Under the pieces are notes generated by a model. The model saw only the letters and a list, made by a program, of their open reading frames with translations, had not been told where the DNA came from and searched no databases. From positions 1 to 64,000 of the forward strand of contig CAZOEO010000017.1 of assembly GCA_964578885.1 (NCBI GenBank): DNA of 64,000 bases, read 5' to 3'. This DNA is from CAZRHR01 sp964578885 (GTDB lineage: Bacteria > Bacteroidota > Bacteroidia > CAIKAF01). Each line of letters begins with the position of its first letter. Within the stretch, counting starts at the first letter, position 1. Made by a program: the position numbers and the translations under genes. This document shows, piece by piece, positions 8,458 to 17,471 of this stretch.

Positions 8458-11400
8458 TCAGCGAATATAGATAATTCTTGCGGCAGTTTCGAGCATTTCT
8501 CCATTTGGGGTGGTGATTCTAACCCGTGCAACATATACACCGGCGGCGACTTCTTCTCCCGAATCCATTTTTCCATCCCACTGAAAGCGCGTTTCTCGAA
8601 AACCATCGACCGTCCCTTCATATTGCATGGAGGTAATTTTTCGACCATCTAAGCCTTGAATATCCAGTTCCATTTTCAGGAAACTTCCCGCCAGGTTGTG
8701 CTGAAAGGCAAAGGTGGTGGTTTCACGGAATGGATTCGGATAGGCTTCCAGAGAAAGCATATGCGCACGATCATTGGTGACTGCAAATGTGAGGGTCTTG
8801 CGACTCAAATTATTACAACCATCCCAAACCTCCAGCGTTACTTCATGGAATCCGGGAGAAAGGGGTGGGAGAGGATAGGTCACGGTGCCACTTTGGTACG
8901 TGTTGAGGGACGCCTGATACATTTCGTTCAGGGTGATGGCGTTGGCTATATCTCCGTCGATAATAAGCTGAAGATTATGTCCAATGGCTGCACCAGAGGT
9001 GTTTACACCACTTTCATCACCGATTTCAGCATAGAGAAGGGGCGTCTCGTGGGCGATGCCACCTTCGATGAATTGGTCATTGTTCAGGAAAAGGGAAATC
9101 TCCGGACCTTGCACATCACTGCCGCAATTGTCCGACGTGCCTCCCAATTGGAAACCTCTGAAGTAGCCATGGGCATCGGTGACGCCATTTTCTGCGTAAT
9201 AAGAGATTTTCCCTTCTCCCATCAGGTAATTGATGTCCAGTGGAATTTTAAATGTCACCTGCCAGCGTCCTTGATTTACTGAAACTTTTCCTCTGAAAAC
9301 CACACTATTCTGCATGCGGTAGGGCACTGGTGTAGACCCGGGATCATTTCCTCTGGTTTGCAGGGTGACCGCTTTGTCGAAAACGGTGATGTACAGATTT
9401 CCATTGAATTGAGAAAGCAAGGCGGAATCCCGATCTGCAATTCTTCCGGAAAGCCTGACAATATCTGTGGCACGCAGGGTGTCCGAAAAGGGAGGGGCAC
9501 CAGGACCTGTATAAATGCCATTGATGCTGTCGGTAAGGACCAAATGCATAGGAGAAGCCAGGCGCATCGCCGGATCTCCGAATAAAACAATGTTTTGCTC
9601 CCCTCCGTCGCACGGACATTGTCTTGCTCTTAATTGGATGTCTCCAAGTCTTTGTGCATTAGATGTTTGTGCTTCAAATCCATAGATTCCATTGAAGAGC
9701 TTGGTCTGAAACCGGGGCACCACCGTAATGGCGCGTGTAGTCGAAAATAGGGCAATGCTGCCTTTGTCCGGTCGGAGCAGCATCCTTTCGCCTGCCGAAA
9801 CAAAAGCCGGATCATCAAATCGGGTAAACGTGCAGGTAGCCGTGGTCACGAACGACAAATTGTTCAGGTTGTTCCAACTTTCAATGTCGTCGATTTGTAA
9901 AACACGTTCTCCGGTTAGACCTTGTTCTCCACCATGTCCAATAAAATTCATGTGAAGGGTACCGCGATTCATCCGGTTGTTTAGATAGGTTTTGGCCTCC
10001 GGATAGCGCTGACCGGCATTGCTGGATTGTACAAAAGCATCAATATATACTCTGTCGATGTTCCAAACAGGCGCCACCCGGTCCAACGTATCTGCTACAC
10101 GCTCATTTTCATCAATAAATTGTCGCTCCCAGGTTGCATCCATGTCGTCTGCAAACAGGGTTACCCAATTTCTCCATTCTCCCAGACAAGCTTGATTTTC
10201 AGTGTAATGTTTGATTTTATTGACCACACCTTGCGCTTCGGAAAGTGTCGCCGCCGGAATTCTGCCAACGGCCAGAGAAATCGGATCGTTGTAATTGACG
10301 TTTCCTACAATGTTATTGGGCCCGAAATGGACGAAATAGTAATCACTGGGGTTAGAATTTCCACTTCTCGAGCTTGATTCCCTGGTTTGAAACGTAGGCA
10401 CAAGCGATCCGGAAAATCCGTTTAAACGGTTTAAATGCGGTTTGTAATCATACGAACCATCCCCAAACAGCAACAGATACTTTGGGTGATCGGTAGGATG
10501 TACTTCGGTATAAGTTCGCACGAAATCCCGAATGGCAGTAGGGTCTTGACGCCCTGCTGAAAATTCATGATAAATCTGGTCTGTGGTAACGGTGTGAATC
10601 AAAAGCCCTTCTCTCTCCAAATGAAAGTCCGCCAGCGATAAGGCCGCCTGAAGCAGCGACGGGTGCGTAACAATCAGCATGTCCGGCGCAGGTGTGCTGG
10701 CAATTAAACTTTGCAAATCCTGATTGATCACCACGCCTTTATACTCGGGTTCCCGAATATTACTTTCGTAAAAGGCAAAAAAGGTTTTCAATGTGTCTGC
10801 CTGAGCCCGAAACCAGGTAAATCCGGTTTCTGCCTGAACGTTCATGGCCAGAATCCCGGTGGGTGAAGTGACATCCCAAACCCGGAAGCCTGCGGCTCCG
10901 GACAAACGATATTCTGTAAGACCAAAAGCTTTTGTATCTCTAAAAGCCAATCCGGAAGCTCCCACCACTAGCGATTGTCTGTATTGTAGTGTAATGTAAT
11001 CCAACCAGCCGCTTCGATCTTCACCTCCGGAGGTGGGCTGAATCCGGGTGATGCGAACCTGGGCCTGACTTCCGCTTAGGTTGGCCTCGCCCTGTACCAT
11101 TCCGTTGGAAAAGAAATTACAAGAATAACAAGGTGGCACGGAAGAAACATTTGTTTCACCCACCAATTGGTTGTTCAATCGAACTTGAAAAATAGAGGAG
11201 CATGAAACGCATCGTGCGGCCATTCTTACCGATACTTTGGCTTGCACGGAAGGCACAGGTAAATAGACCGGCAGGTTGAATGTTTGGTCGTTTTGAAATG
11301 AAAAGACTTCCCCGTACCATTCCCGACCACTTAGGGTGAGGTTTCTGGTTTCCTGCTCATAATGAGCAAATGCATCTCCTTGTGCTGTAATGGTATCCGG

Positions 11401-12273
11401 CGTTTGGGTCAGAAGGTTTTGCGTGGACATACGAAGCCCGTTTACCCCCAGGGTCAAATAATAATAGGTGGTGTCTGCATATAAATGTCTTTCGAATGCA
11501 AATTGATTTCCATTGAATTTCCAGCGATTGGGACCTTCTCCGTAAAATAAGGCACGATCACCCGGACCGAATTGCCCATCTCCTCCATCTTCGATCCACA
11601 TCGGTAATTCTGGTAAATCTCGAAAGCGGAAATGACTGTTGCGCTCCGGTTCCATTCCGCCTTGCCTGCCATGCAACTTCAGGCTGCTGCTAGGCACCGG
11701 CCCGGAAAGTAAACCAATATTTTCAAGCTGCGCATACGTAAGGCGATACACGCCATCTTCAGTAATACCGAAACGGTGCCATTGGCCTTGCGCGAGGACA
11801 GAGGCGGGAAGACTTTGTGCAGATTTAGAAGACAAAAGAGGCGTTCCCTTTTCCCAAACTATCCGGGCTTTTACGGCCTGTTCCCAACGTCCGTTTTCCC
11901 ATCTGACCGCACACTTTCTTACGGCTGCGTGAGAAACACCTCTTAGTTTCCAAGTTTGAAGTCCGGAAGGCTGTGAAGACAAATCTTCTTTATTCCAATG
12001 CACAGGAGGTTCCGAAATAGGCGCCCACTGTGTAATTTCAATGTCTGCACGCTGTACCAGGGTGCCGGGTGAAAAGGCATGATAAAGGATGGGAAAGCCT
12101 GCATCGCTGATTTCAATGGAAGGATGGGATCCATTTTGCCCTGGAATTACACCGGACTTTGAATCATGATATGAATTAGATAGCGGCAGTTCCTGGGTTT
12201 GAATCTGCGCAGAAACAACATTTAAAAGGGCAAAATATCCGATGAAAAGGAAACCAGGTAATGCTTGCTTCAT
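8458..12273 (-). CDS. porU: Type IX secretion system sortase PorU
   Basis: 1271-aa C25 (gingipain-fold) cysteine peptidase that removes C-terminal sorting domains from T9SS cargo at the cell surface and attaches the cargo to an anchor. Signal peptide at 1-22. The catalytic dyad is visible as H780 in FIGHGGEQ and C814 in TATCTFTR, 34 residues apart, as in characterised PorU. The last 90 residues form the protein's own T9SS-type C-terminal domain, beginning YPNPFRETT. Length agrees with PorU. It has its own -7 box 21 nt upstream. The T9SS cargoes at 29007-31349 and 34652-35698 are plausible substrates. Confidence 0.95.
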   Translation of the reverse strand: MKQALPGFLFIGYFALLNVVSAQIQTQELPLSNSYHDSKSGVIPGQNGSHPSIEISDAGFPILYHAFSPGTLVQRADIEITQWAPISEPPVHWNKEDLSSQPSGLQTWKLRGVSHAAVRKCAVRWENGRWEQAVKARIVWEKGTPLLSSKSAQSLPASVLAQGQWHRFGITEDGVYRLTYAQLENIGLLSGPVPSSSLKLHGRQGGMEPERNSHFRFRDLPELPMWIEDGGDGQFGPGDRALFYGEGPNRWKFNGNQFAFERHLYADTTYYYLTLGVNGLRMSTQNLLTQTPDTITAQGDAFAHYEQETRNLTLSGREWYGEVFSFQNDQTFNLPVYLPVPSVQAKVSVRMAARCVSCSSIFQVRLNNQLVGETNVSSVPPCYSCNFFSNGMVQGEANLSGSQAQVRITRIQPTSGGEDRSGWLDYITLQYRQSLVVGASGLAFRDTKAFGLTEYRLSGAAGFRVWDVTSPTGILAMNVQAETGFTWFRAQADTLKTFFAFYESNIREPEYKGVVINQDLQSLIASTPAPDMLIVTHPSLLQAALSLADFHLEREGLLIHTVTTDQIYHEFSAGRQDPTAIRDFVRTYTEVHPTDHPKYLLLFGDGSYDYKPHLNRLNGFSGSLVPTFQTRESSSRSGNSNPSDYYFVHFGPNNIVGNVNYNDPISLAVGRIPAATLSEAQGVVNKIKHYTENQACLGEWRNWVTLFADDMDATWERQFIDENERVADTLDRVAPVWNIDRVYIDAFVQSSNAGQRYPEAKTYLNNRMNRGTLHMNFIGHGGEQGLTGERVLQIDDIESWNNLNNLSFVTTATCTFTRFDDPAFVSAGERMLLRPDKGSIALFSTTRAITVVPRFQTKLFNGIYGFEAQTSNAQRLGDIQLRARQCPCDGGEQNIVLFGDPAMRLASPMHLVLTDSINGIYTGPGAPPFSDTLRATDIVRLSGRIADRDSALLSQFNGNLYITVFDKAVTLQTRGNDPGSTPVPYRMQNSVVFRGKVSVNQGRWQVTFKIPLDINYLMGEGKISYYAENGVTDAHGYFRGFQLGGTSDNCGSDVQGPEISLFLNNDQFIEGGIAHETPLLYAEIGDESGVNTSGAAIGHNLQLIIDGDIANAITLNEMYQASLNTYQSGTVTYPLPPLSPGFHEVTLEVWDGCNNLSRKTLTFAVTNDRAHMLSLEAYPNPFRETTTFAFQHNLAGSFLKMELDIQGLDGRKITSMQYEGTVDGFRETRFQWDGKMDSGEEVAAGVYVARVRITTPNGEMLETAARIIYIR

Positions 12274-12294
12274 GCGTGGAAAACGTTCATTCTA

Positions 12295-12302
12295 CAAATT
12301 TA
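12295..12302 (-). promoter_or_regulatory. -7 box TAAATTTG for porU
   Basis: Consensus TAnnTTTG on the minus strand, 21 nt before the porU ATG; the same spacing as for porV. Confidence 0.6.
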
Positions 12303-12456
12303 TTGCAAACCGGCTAAACTTCATGAAAAAAAGGGTTAAAAGAATGTTTAAGTATATATCTTTGTTTTTCAGTGCGTTGCAGTGTTTATTTATCTTTTTC
12401 ATGTAAAAAAAAGCAGGGAATCATGCAAAAATGCGCTTTGTATTGTATTCCTTTTG

Positions 12457-12464
12457 TATTTTTG
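12457..12464 (+). promoter_or_regulatory. -7 box TATTTTTG for the porP/sprF-like gene
   Basis: TAnnTTTG match 25 nt before the ATG at 12490, with TTTG 16 nt upstream of the box as a possible -33 element. A second match, TATCTTTG, at 12357-12364 could give a longer leader. Confidence 0.55.
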
Positions 12465-12489
12465 AACGTTGGACAGTTAAACAACAACT

Positions 12490-13461
12490 ATGCGCAAGCG
12501 CTTTTTCCTCCTGCTGCTTTACATATCAGGTTTGTTTTTCGCTTCCGGGACAGATGTTCAGGCTCAGGATGCGCAATTCACTCAGTTTTATGCAAATCCC
12601 ATTTATTTGAACCCAGCTTTTGCGGGTTCTGTCAGATGTGCGCGTTTTGCCTTCAACTCTCGTTTGCAGTGGTCCGGTATTTCTGGAAATTACAGAACAT
12701 ATGCTGCTTCTTACGACCAGCATTTCGACGCCTTACAAGGTGGTGTAGGATTTCGTGTGATGCGCGACGAGGCGGGTCAGGGTACCATTACCTCCCACAA
12801 CGTGGCTGCTACTTATTCTTATCTGATTCCCATTAATCGTAAAATCAGTTTGCGTGTGGGGGCAGAAGTGGGTCTATTCCAGCGGTCTTTAAACACGAAC
12901 AAATTGACTTTCGGAGACCAGATCGATGACCGGTATGGTTTCGTGTATGCGACCCAAGAGGTATTCGATAACGATGAAAAATTATTCGTGGATTTCGGTG
13001 CAGGAGCCGTTTTGTATAATCAGATTTTTTACGGAGGTGTGTCTGTTCATCACATCACCCAACCCAATGAAGGTTTCTTGGGATCCAGCAAGCTTCCTTT
13101 AAAATTGACTACGCATTTCGGTGCCATGATTCCAATCGGAAAGCGCAGAAAATATGCAGGTGAAGCCTTTATTTCTCCTAACATTTTATTCCAGCTTCAG
13201 CAGTCTTTTTACCAGTTGAATGTGGGTGTATACGCCGGAAAAGGTCCTATCGTGGGCGGTTTGTGGTATAGAAATAATGATTCTTTCATCGCCTTAGTCG
13301 GATTACAGCGCGGCTTGTGGCGTTTTGGATATAGTTATGACATTACAATTTCCCGCTTGACCAACGCAACAGCAGGTTCCCATGAATTTTCACTGGGATT
13401 CCAGCTGCCATGCCGCCGTCCAAAGCGCAGGTTCAGAACGGTGGTTTGTCCTTCTTTCTAA
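12490..13461 (+). CDS. PorP/SprF-family type IX secretion membrane protein
   Basis: 323-aa outer-membrane protein of the PorP/SprF family. Signal peptide at 1-26 (ends VQAQDAQF), then the family start FTQFYANPIYLNPAFAGS and about 12 predicted beta strands. Family members link T9SS or adhesin export to the GldK/PorE ring components, and many genomes hold several paralogues, so I do not assign porP or sprF. The gene sits between porU (divergent) and gldJ (same strand). An oddity is a basic, cysteine-containing tail (PCRRPKRRF...VCPSF). Confidence 0.88.
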   Translation: MRKRFFLLLLYISGLFFASGTDVQAQDAQFTQFYANPIYLNPAFAGSVRCARFAFNSRLQWSGISGNYRTYAASYDQHFDALQGGVGFRVMRDEAGQGTITSHNVAATYSYLIPINRKISLRVGAEVGLFQRSLNTNKLTFGDQIDDRYGFVYATQEVFDNDEKLFVDFGAGAVLYNQIFYGGVSVHHITQPNEGFLGSSKLPLKLTTHFGAMIPIGKRRKYAGEAFISPNILFQLQQSFYQLNVGVYAGKGPIVGGLWYRNNDSFIALVGLQRGLWRFGYSYDITISRLTNATAGSHEFSLGFQLPCRRPKRRFRTVVCPSF

Positions 13462-13493
13462 CCTCTTCACAATAATTAATTCGGACAAAGCGT

Positions 13494-13501
13494 TATCTTT
13501 G
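13494..13501 (+). promoter_or_regulatory. -7 box TATCTTTG for gldJ
   Basis: Consensus TAnnTTTG 19 nt before the ATG at 13521. Confidence 0.55.
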
Positions 13502-13520
13502 TGCATAAACTAACGCCAGT

Positions 13521-15053
13521 ATGAAAATTTTTCACGGCAGTCTTTTTCTAACCAGTGCTTTACTCCTCGCCTCTTGCGGGAAAAAGCAGTACTCTTCCAC
13601 CACCGGTTGGAATTACAACGAAAAACAAAACGGTGGTTTTGAGGTGGTTCCCTACATCGAACAAGAAACTGGTCCCGGATTGGTTTTCATCGAAGGGGGT
13701 ACCTTTGCCATGGGACGGGTAGAACAGGACGTGTTGTTTGAACACAATAATCCTGTACGCCGCGTTACCGTTTCTTCCTTTTACATGGATGAAGCAGAAG
13801 TAACCAACCTGGCTTACTTAGAATATCTACACTGGCTTAAAAGAGTTTTCGGAGAAGATTATCCGGAGGTTTTGCGTAAAGCTTTACCTGATACTTTGGT
13901 ATGGCGCTCACAGTTAGGCTTCAACGAACCTTACGTGGAAAACTACCTGAGACACCCTGCTTACAATTTTTACCCCGTAGTGGGTGTTACCTGGGTGCAG
14001 GCGACCGATTACTGTGCCTGGCGTACCGATCGAGTAAATGAACAAATTCTGGTGCGTGAGCGTGTCCTGAACCACAACCCCGAAGAACAAATCGGTGAAG
14101 AAAACTTCAACACCGAAGCGTATTTGGTAGGGCAGTATCAGCTTGGATTTAATGATAAAGGTCAGCCGACCAATATTTTTACCGGAGAAGCTCGTATCGT
14201 CCGCATGGAAGATGGTATTCTTTTACCACGCTACAGACTCCCAACCGAAGCAGAATGGGAATATGCAGCCTTGGCTCTGGTGGGAAATACAGATCCTTCT
14301 ACCGACCGCGAAATCGTAAAACAACGTCGCTTGTATCCATGGAATGGCCACATTGCACGTAACCCGAACGAAAAGTTTAAAGGAGACTTCCTCGCAAACT
14401 TCCGTCGTGGCCGTGGTGACTTAATGGGTGGAGCAGGTCGTCTGAACGACATGGCCGACATCACAGCGCCTGTTTACAAGTACTGGCCCAATGACTTTGG
14501 CTTGTACAACATGCCCGGCAACGTGTCTGAATGGGTAATGGATGTATATCGCCCACTTTCTATGATCGATATGGATGAATTCCGTCCGGTTCGGGGTAAC
14601 GTGTTCAAAAGAAAACTTCTCGATGCCGATGGTATGATTGAAGCCAAAGACTCCTTAGGCCGAATCCAGTACATCGACGTAGATACCAATGCAAATCGGA
14701 GAAATTACAGCCGCGCTTCTTACCTCGATGTAAAAGATGGAGACTATACCTCTTCTATCTATTACGACAACGAAGGATTTCAAGATCCGGCCAAATCCAA
14801 CGAGCTGATGTATGAATTCGGCGCTACGTCGTTGATCAACAACAAAGCCCGTGTGGTCAAAGGTGGAAGCTGGAAAGATGTGGCCTACTGGCTGGTTCCC
14901 GGAACACGTCGGTTTATGGATGAAGAAACGCCTGCCGACTGGATTGGATTCCGATGTGCCATGGACCGCGTGGGATCTCCTATTGGTTTAGGAAAGAATA
15001 CCCGCTACCAGCATAGAGGTGGTCAGCAATACCGTAAAGAAGATAAGAGATAA
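13521..15053 (+). CDS. gldJ: Gliding-motility/T9SS lipoprotein GldJ-like (SUMF1 domain)
   Basis: 510-aa lipoprotein with lipobox LLASC (Cys at residue 19) and an FGE-sulfatase (SUMF1) fold from about residue 55 to the end (FIEGGTFAMGR near the start; GNVSEWVMDVY and VVKGGSWKDVAYW further on). GldJ and GldK share this fold. The 510-aa length and the porU/porV neighbourhood, which matches the known gldJ-porU-porV linkage in Flavobacterium johnsoniae, favour GldJ. In that organism GldJ is needed for gliding and for stability of other Gld proteins. The SUMF1 domain is structural rather than a sulfatase activator in these proteins. A strong terminator follows. Confidence 0.85.
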   Translation: MKIFHGSLFLTSALLLASCGKKQYSSTTGWNYNEKQNGGFEVVPYIEQETGPGLVFIEGGTFAMGRVEQDVLFEHNNPVRRVTVSSFYMDEAEVTNLAYLEYLHWLKRVFGEDYPEVLRKALPDTLVWRSQLGFNEPYVENYLRHPAYNFYPVVGVTWVQATDYCAWRTDRVNEQILVRERVLNHNPEEQIGEENFNTEAYLVGQYQLGFNDKGQPTNIFTGEARIVRMEDGILLPRYRLPTEAEWEYAALALVGNTDPSTDREIVKQRRLYPWNGHIARNPNEKFKGDFLANFRRGRGDLMGGAGRLNDMADITAPVYKYWPNDFGLYNMPGNVSEWVMDVYRPLSMIDMDEFRPVRGNVFKRKLLDADGMIEAKDSLGRIQYIDVDTNANRRNYSRASYLDVKDGDYTSSIYYDNEGFQDPAKSNELMYEFGATSLINNKARVVKGGSWKDVAYWLVPGTRRFMDEETPADWIGFRCAMDRVGSPIGLGKNTRYQHRGGQQYRKEDKR

Positions 15054-15078
15054 GTTTGTTTTTTTTAAGTTCAGAAAG

Positions 15079-15107
15079 AACCGATGCCCAGGCGTCGGTT
15101 TTTTTTT
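15079..15107 (+). terminator. Terminator downstream of gldJ
   Basis: AACCGATGCC and GGCGTCGGTT form a 10-bp stem (one T-G pair) followed by an uninterrupted T run. Confidence 0.85.
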
Positions 15108-15161
15108 GTCCTTTCCTTTCCGGCCATCGAACAAAAGGCGGAGAACTAGGTTTTTTTTAAG

Positions 15162-16475
15162 ATGACACCAAAGACTGCTTTACTCTGGTTCCGCAACGAC
15201 TTACGTGTGGAAGACCATCCTGTATTGGCCGGACTGCCTTCTGACTTAGCATATCTATTGCCTGTTTATATCATTGATCCGCGTTTGTGGCAACCCGATT
15301 TGCTCACGCAGATTCCTAAAGCAGGGCCACATCGGCTTCAGTTTTTGTTGGAATCTTTGGAAGATTTGAAACGGAACCTTCAGTCCCTCGGTAGCGATTT
15401 ACTCATTCGGGTGGGACATCCTGAGGAAGTGATTCCCGCTTTGGCCGAAGTCTGGGATCCGGAAGTCATTTTCTTTGAAAGAGAAATTGCACCTGAAGAA
15501 CGTGAAGTAGAAGTGCGTCTCATGGATCAGGTAAAGTCCCGGTGGTTTATTAAAACCTATTTCACCAAATCTCTGATTCATCCTCTGGATTTACCATTTT
15601 CCATAACTGCATTGCCGGATGTATTTACCCTGTTTCGAAAAAAGGTGGAATCTCGATTTCCGGTGCGATCCCTTCTTCCTTTTCCCAATACCTTGCCGCC
15701 TCCGCCTTCCATTTTTCCATTCGGGGATGTGCCCGCATTGTCCGAATTGATAGGTTCCGAGCCTCCTGTCCCTCATCCGCAATCCGCGTTTCCATTCAAA
15801 GGAGGTTCCTCGGCTGGAGCGCTTCGATTAAATGATTTCATCTGGGAACGTCAACTTTTATCTACCTACAAAACCACCCGAAACGGCCTTTTAGGCGAAG
15901 CCTATTCTTCAAAATTGAGTGCCTGGTTGAGTTTAGGCTGCATTTCTCCGCGAAAAGTGTATGATGAAGTGCGCCGTTTCGAACAAATGCACGGAGCCAC
16001 AGAGGAAACTTATTGGTTAATCTTCGAACTCCTTTGGCGCGATTATTTTCGATTTGTGATGATGCGATATGGCGCGGCCCTGTTTCAGAAAGGTGGAATA
16101 CAGCAAAAATCGCTTTCTCAAAAGTTCGACCAGGCATTATTTGAGCAATGGAAACGTGGAGAAACCGGCGATGCGTTTATTGATGCTTTCATGCGAGAAT
16201 TGTGGCATACCGGATTCATGAGTAATCGTGGTCGCCAGAACGTGGCAAGTTATCTCGTCCACCATTTGGGCGTTGATTGGCGTTGGGGCGCCGCATGGTT
16301 CGAATACGCCCTGATTGACTACGATGTCTGTTCCAATTGGGGAAACTGGGCATATGTGGCAGGCGTAGGGAACGATCCAAGGCCCAATCGGATTTTTCAA
16401 CCGGAGCGGCAATCCGGAATGTATGACCCTAACGGCGATTTTCAACGCTGTTGGGCCGCTTATCCCGTTTCATGA
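15162..16475 (+). CDS. DASH-family cryptochrome/photolyase
   Basis: 437-aa flavoprotein. The N-terminal Rossmann photolyase domain (LLWFRNDLRVEDHPVL) is followed by the FAD-binding domain, with TYKTTRNGLLGEAYSSKLSAWLSLG characteristic of Cry-DASH and the downstream NRGRQNVASYL and GVGNDPRPNRIF motifs. Cry-DASH proteins bind FAD and usually an antenna cofactor and can repair cyclobutane pyrimidine dimers, mainly in single-stranded DNA. Length matches the family. The gene ends in a TCATGA hexamer that also supplies the stop codon of the convergent EamA gene. Confidence 0.92.
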   Translation: MTPKTALLWFRNDLRVEDHPVLAGLPSDLAYLLPVYIIDPRLWQPDLLTQIPKAGPHRLQFLLESLEDLKRNLQSLGSDLLIRVGHPEEVIPALAEVWDPEVIFFEREIAPEEREVEVRLMDQVKSRWFIKTYFTKSLIHPLDLPFSITALPDVFTLFRKKVESRFPVRSLLPFPNTLPPPPSIFPFGDVPALSELIGSEPPVPHPQSAFPFKGGSSAGALRLNDFIWERQLLSTYKTTRNGLLGEAYSSKLSAWLSLGCISPRKVYDEVRRFEQMHGATEETYWLIFELLWRDYFRFVMMRYGAALFQKGGIQQKSLSQKFDQALFEQWKRGETGDAFIDAFMRELWHTGFMSNRGRQNVASYLVHHLGVDWRWGAAWFEYALIDYDVCSNWGNWAYVAGVGNDPRPNRIFQPERQSGMYDPNGDFQRCWAAYPVS

Positions 16476-17360
16476 TTTTTGGGTTTTTCTGCTCACGAGA
16501 TACACACCTGTGAAAATAAGCAATGTGCCCGTAATCAGCCAGCCGGTAAGGTGATCTTTACCCAGCCATAAGGCATGCATGCCAGCAATAAGTGGTTGCA
16601 GGTAAATAAAAATTGAAACCAGACTTGGATTCACATATTTCAAGGCGAAAATATTGAAGAGGTAGGTGAGACCTGTTACGCCGACCACTATGAAAACCAA
16701 ATCCCAAAGAATAAAGGTCGGAAAAGTGTGAAATGGGGTGTGGATGAGTTGGGTGAAACCAAATGGTAAAACCAGCAACCAGCCCAGGGTAAAAATCCAT
16801 TTAATTACGGAAAGCGGGCTAAGGCGTTGCATGAGCGGTTTGGAAATCAGGATGTAAATGGCATATGAAGCGCTGTTGAGCAAAATCATGATATTTCCAA
16901 GCATGATTTTTTCTCCGTCCAAGACCAGCGGTCCTTTTTGAAGGATGAGGAGCAGGGCACCCGAGCTACCGAGCACGACGCCAAGTCCTTTGAGCCAACC
17001 AAGTTTTTCCTGTCCGGTGACCCATGCGGCGAGCAGCACGATAACGGGATTTGTCGTCATGATGACGGCCGCATTGATGGGCGTGCTCAAATTTAATCCG
17101 GCAAAAAATAACAACTGGTTGGTGCAGACGCCAAAAATGGCGCAAAGCCAAAGCCGTCCCCAGTCTTTTTTGTTCACTTTTTCCCGTGGAAAAAAAAGAG
17201 ACAGGCCCCAAAACATGATGGTAGCTCCGGTAACGCGCAAAAGAATGAGACCTTCCGGCAGCATATAGGTGGGCATGACTTCTTTGGACACCACATAGTT
17301 TAGTCCGTAGACCATATTCACAAAAACCAAAGCCACCCAAGCCAGTGTTTCCTTTTTCAC
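16470..17360 (-). CDS. EamA/DMT-family transporter
   Basis: 296-aa integral membrane protein with about ten transmembrane segments in two EamA halves; probably an exporter, substrate unknown. It starts at GTG 17360 (MKKETLAWVALVF). A perfect -7 box, TACTTTTG, ends exactly 4 nt upstream, implying a leaderless transcript beginning at the GTG. It is convergent with the cryptochrome gene, overlapping by 6 bp at the shared TCATGA stop hexamer, so no terminator fits between them. Confidence 0.85.
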   Translation of the reverse strand: MKKETLAWVALVFVNMVYGLNYVVSKEVMPTYMLPEGLILLRVTGATIMFWGLSLFFPREKVNKKDWGRLWLCAIFGVCTNQLLFFAGLNLSTPINAAVIMTTNPVIVLLAAWVTGQEKLGWLKGLGVVLGSSGALLLILQKGPLVLDGEKIMLGNIMILLNSASYAIYILISKPLMQRLSPLSVIKWIFTLGWLLVLPFGFTQLIHTPFHTFPTFILWDLVFIVVGVTGLTYLFNIFALKYVNPSLVSIFIYLQPLIAGMHALWLGKDHLTGWLITGTLLIFTGVYLVSRKTQKS

Positions 17361-17364
17361 GCGT

Positions 17365-17372
17365 CAAAAGTA
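17365..17372 (-). promoter_or_regulatory. -7 box TACTTTTG, 4 nt before the EamA start
   Basis: Consensus TAnnTTTG on the minus strand ending 4 nt before GTG 17360; leaderless-type spacing. Confidence 0.6.
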
Positions 17373-17457
17373 AGGGCGAAGGGATATATTTTATCTGAAA
17401 TGCGAACGAATCGCGGGTAAAAAATGTTTAACTGCCGTAGGATTGTTTAAAAAGACT

Positions 17458-17465
17458 TAATTTTG
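17458..17465 (+). promoter_or_regulatory. -7 box TAATTTTG for the ferredoxin reductase gene
   Basis: Consensus TAnnTTTG ending 6 nt before the ATG at 17472; near-leaderless spacing. It overlaps an in-frame TTG at 17463, which argues against that TTG as the start. Confidence 0.55.
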
Positions 17466-17471
17466 CGCCGC

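Noticed and set aside
8656..9282. 208-codon plus-strand open frame opposite porU
   Set aside because: It lies fully antisense to a well-supported PorU coding region and shows no signal, motif or promoter of its own.
13521..15053. Reading the SUMF1-domain lipoprotein as a sulfatase-activating enzyme
   Set aside because: The lipobox, the T9SS neighbourhood and the GldJ-like length favour a structural gliding/T9SS lipoprotein, and no sulfatase gene is nearby.
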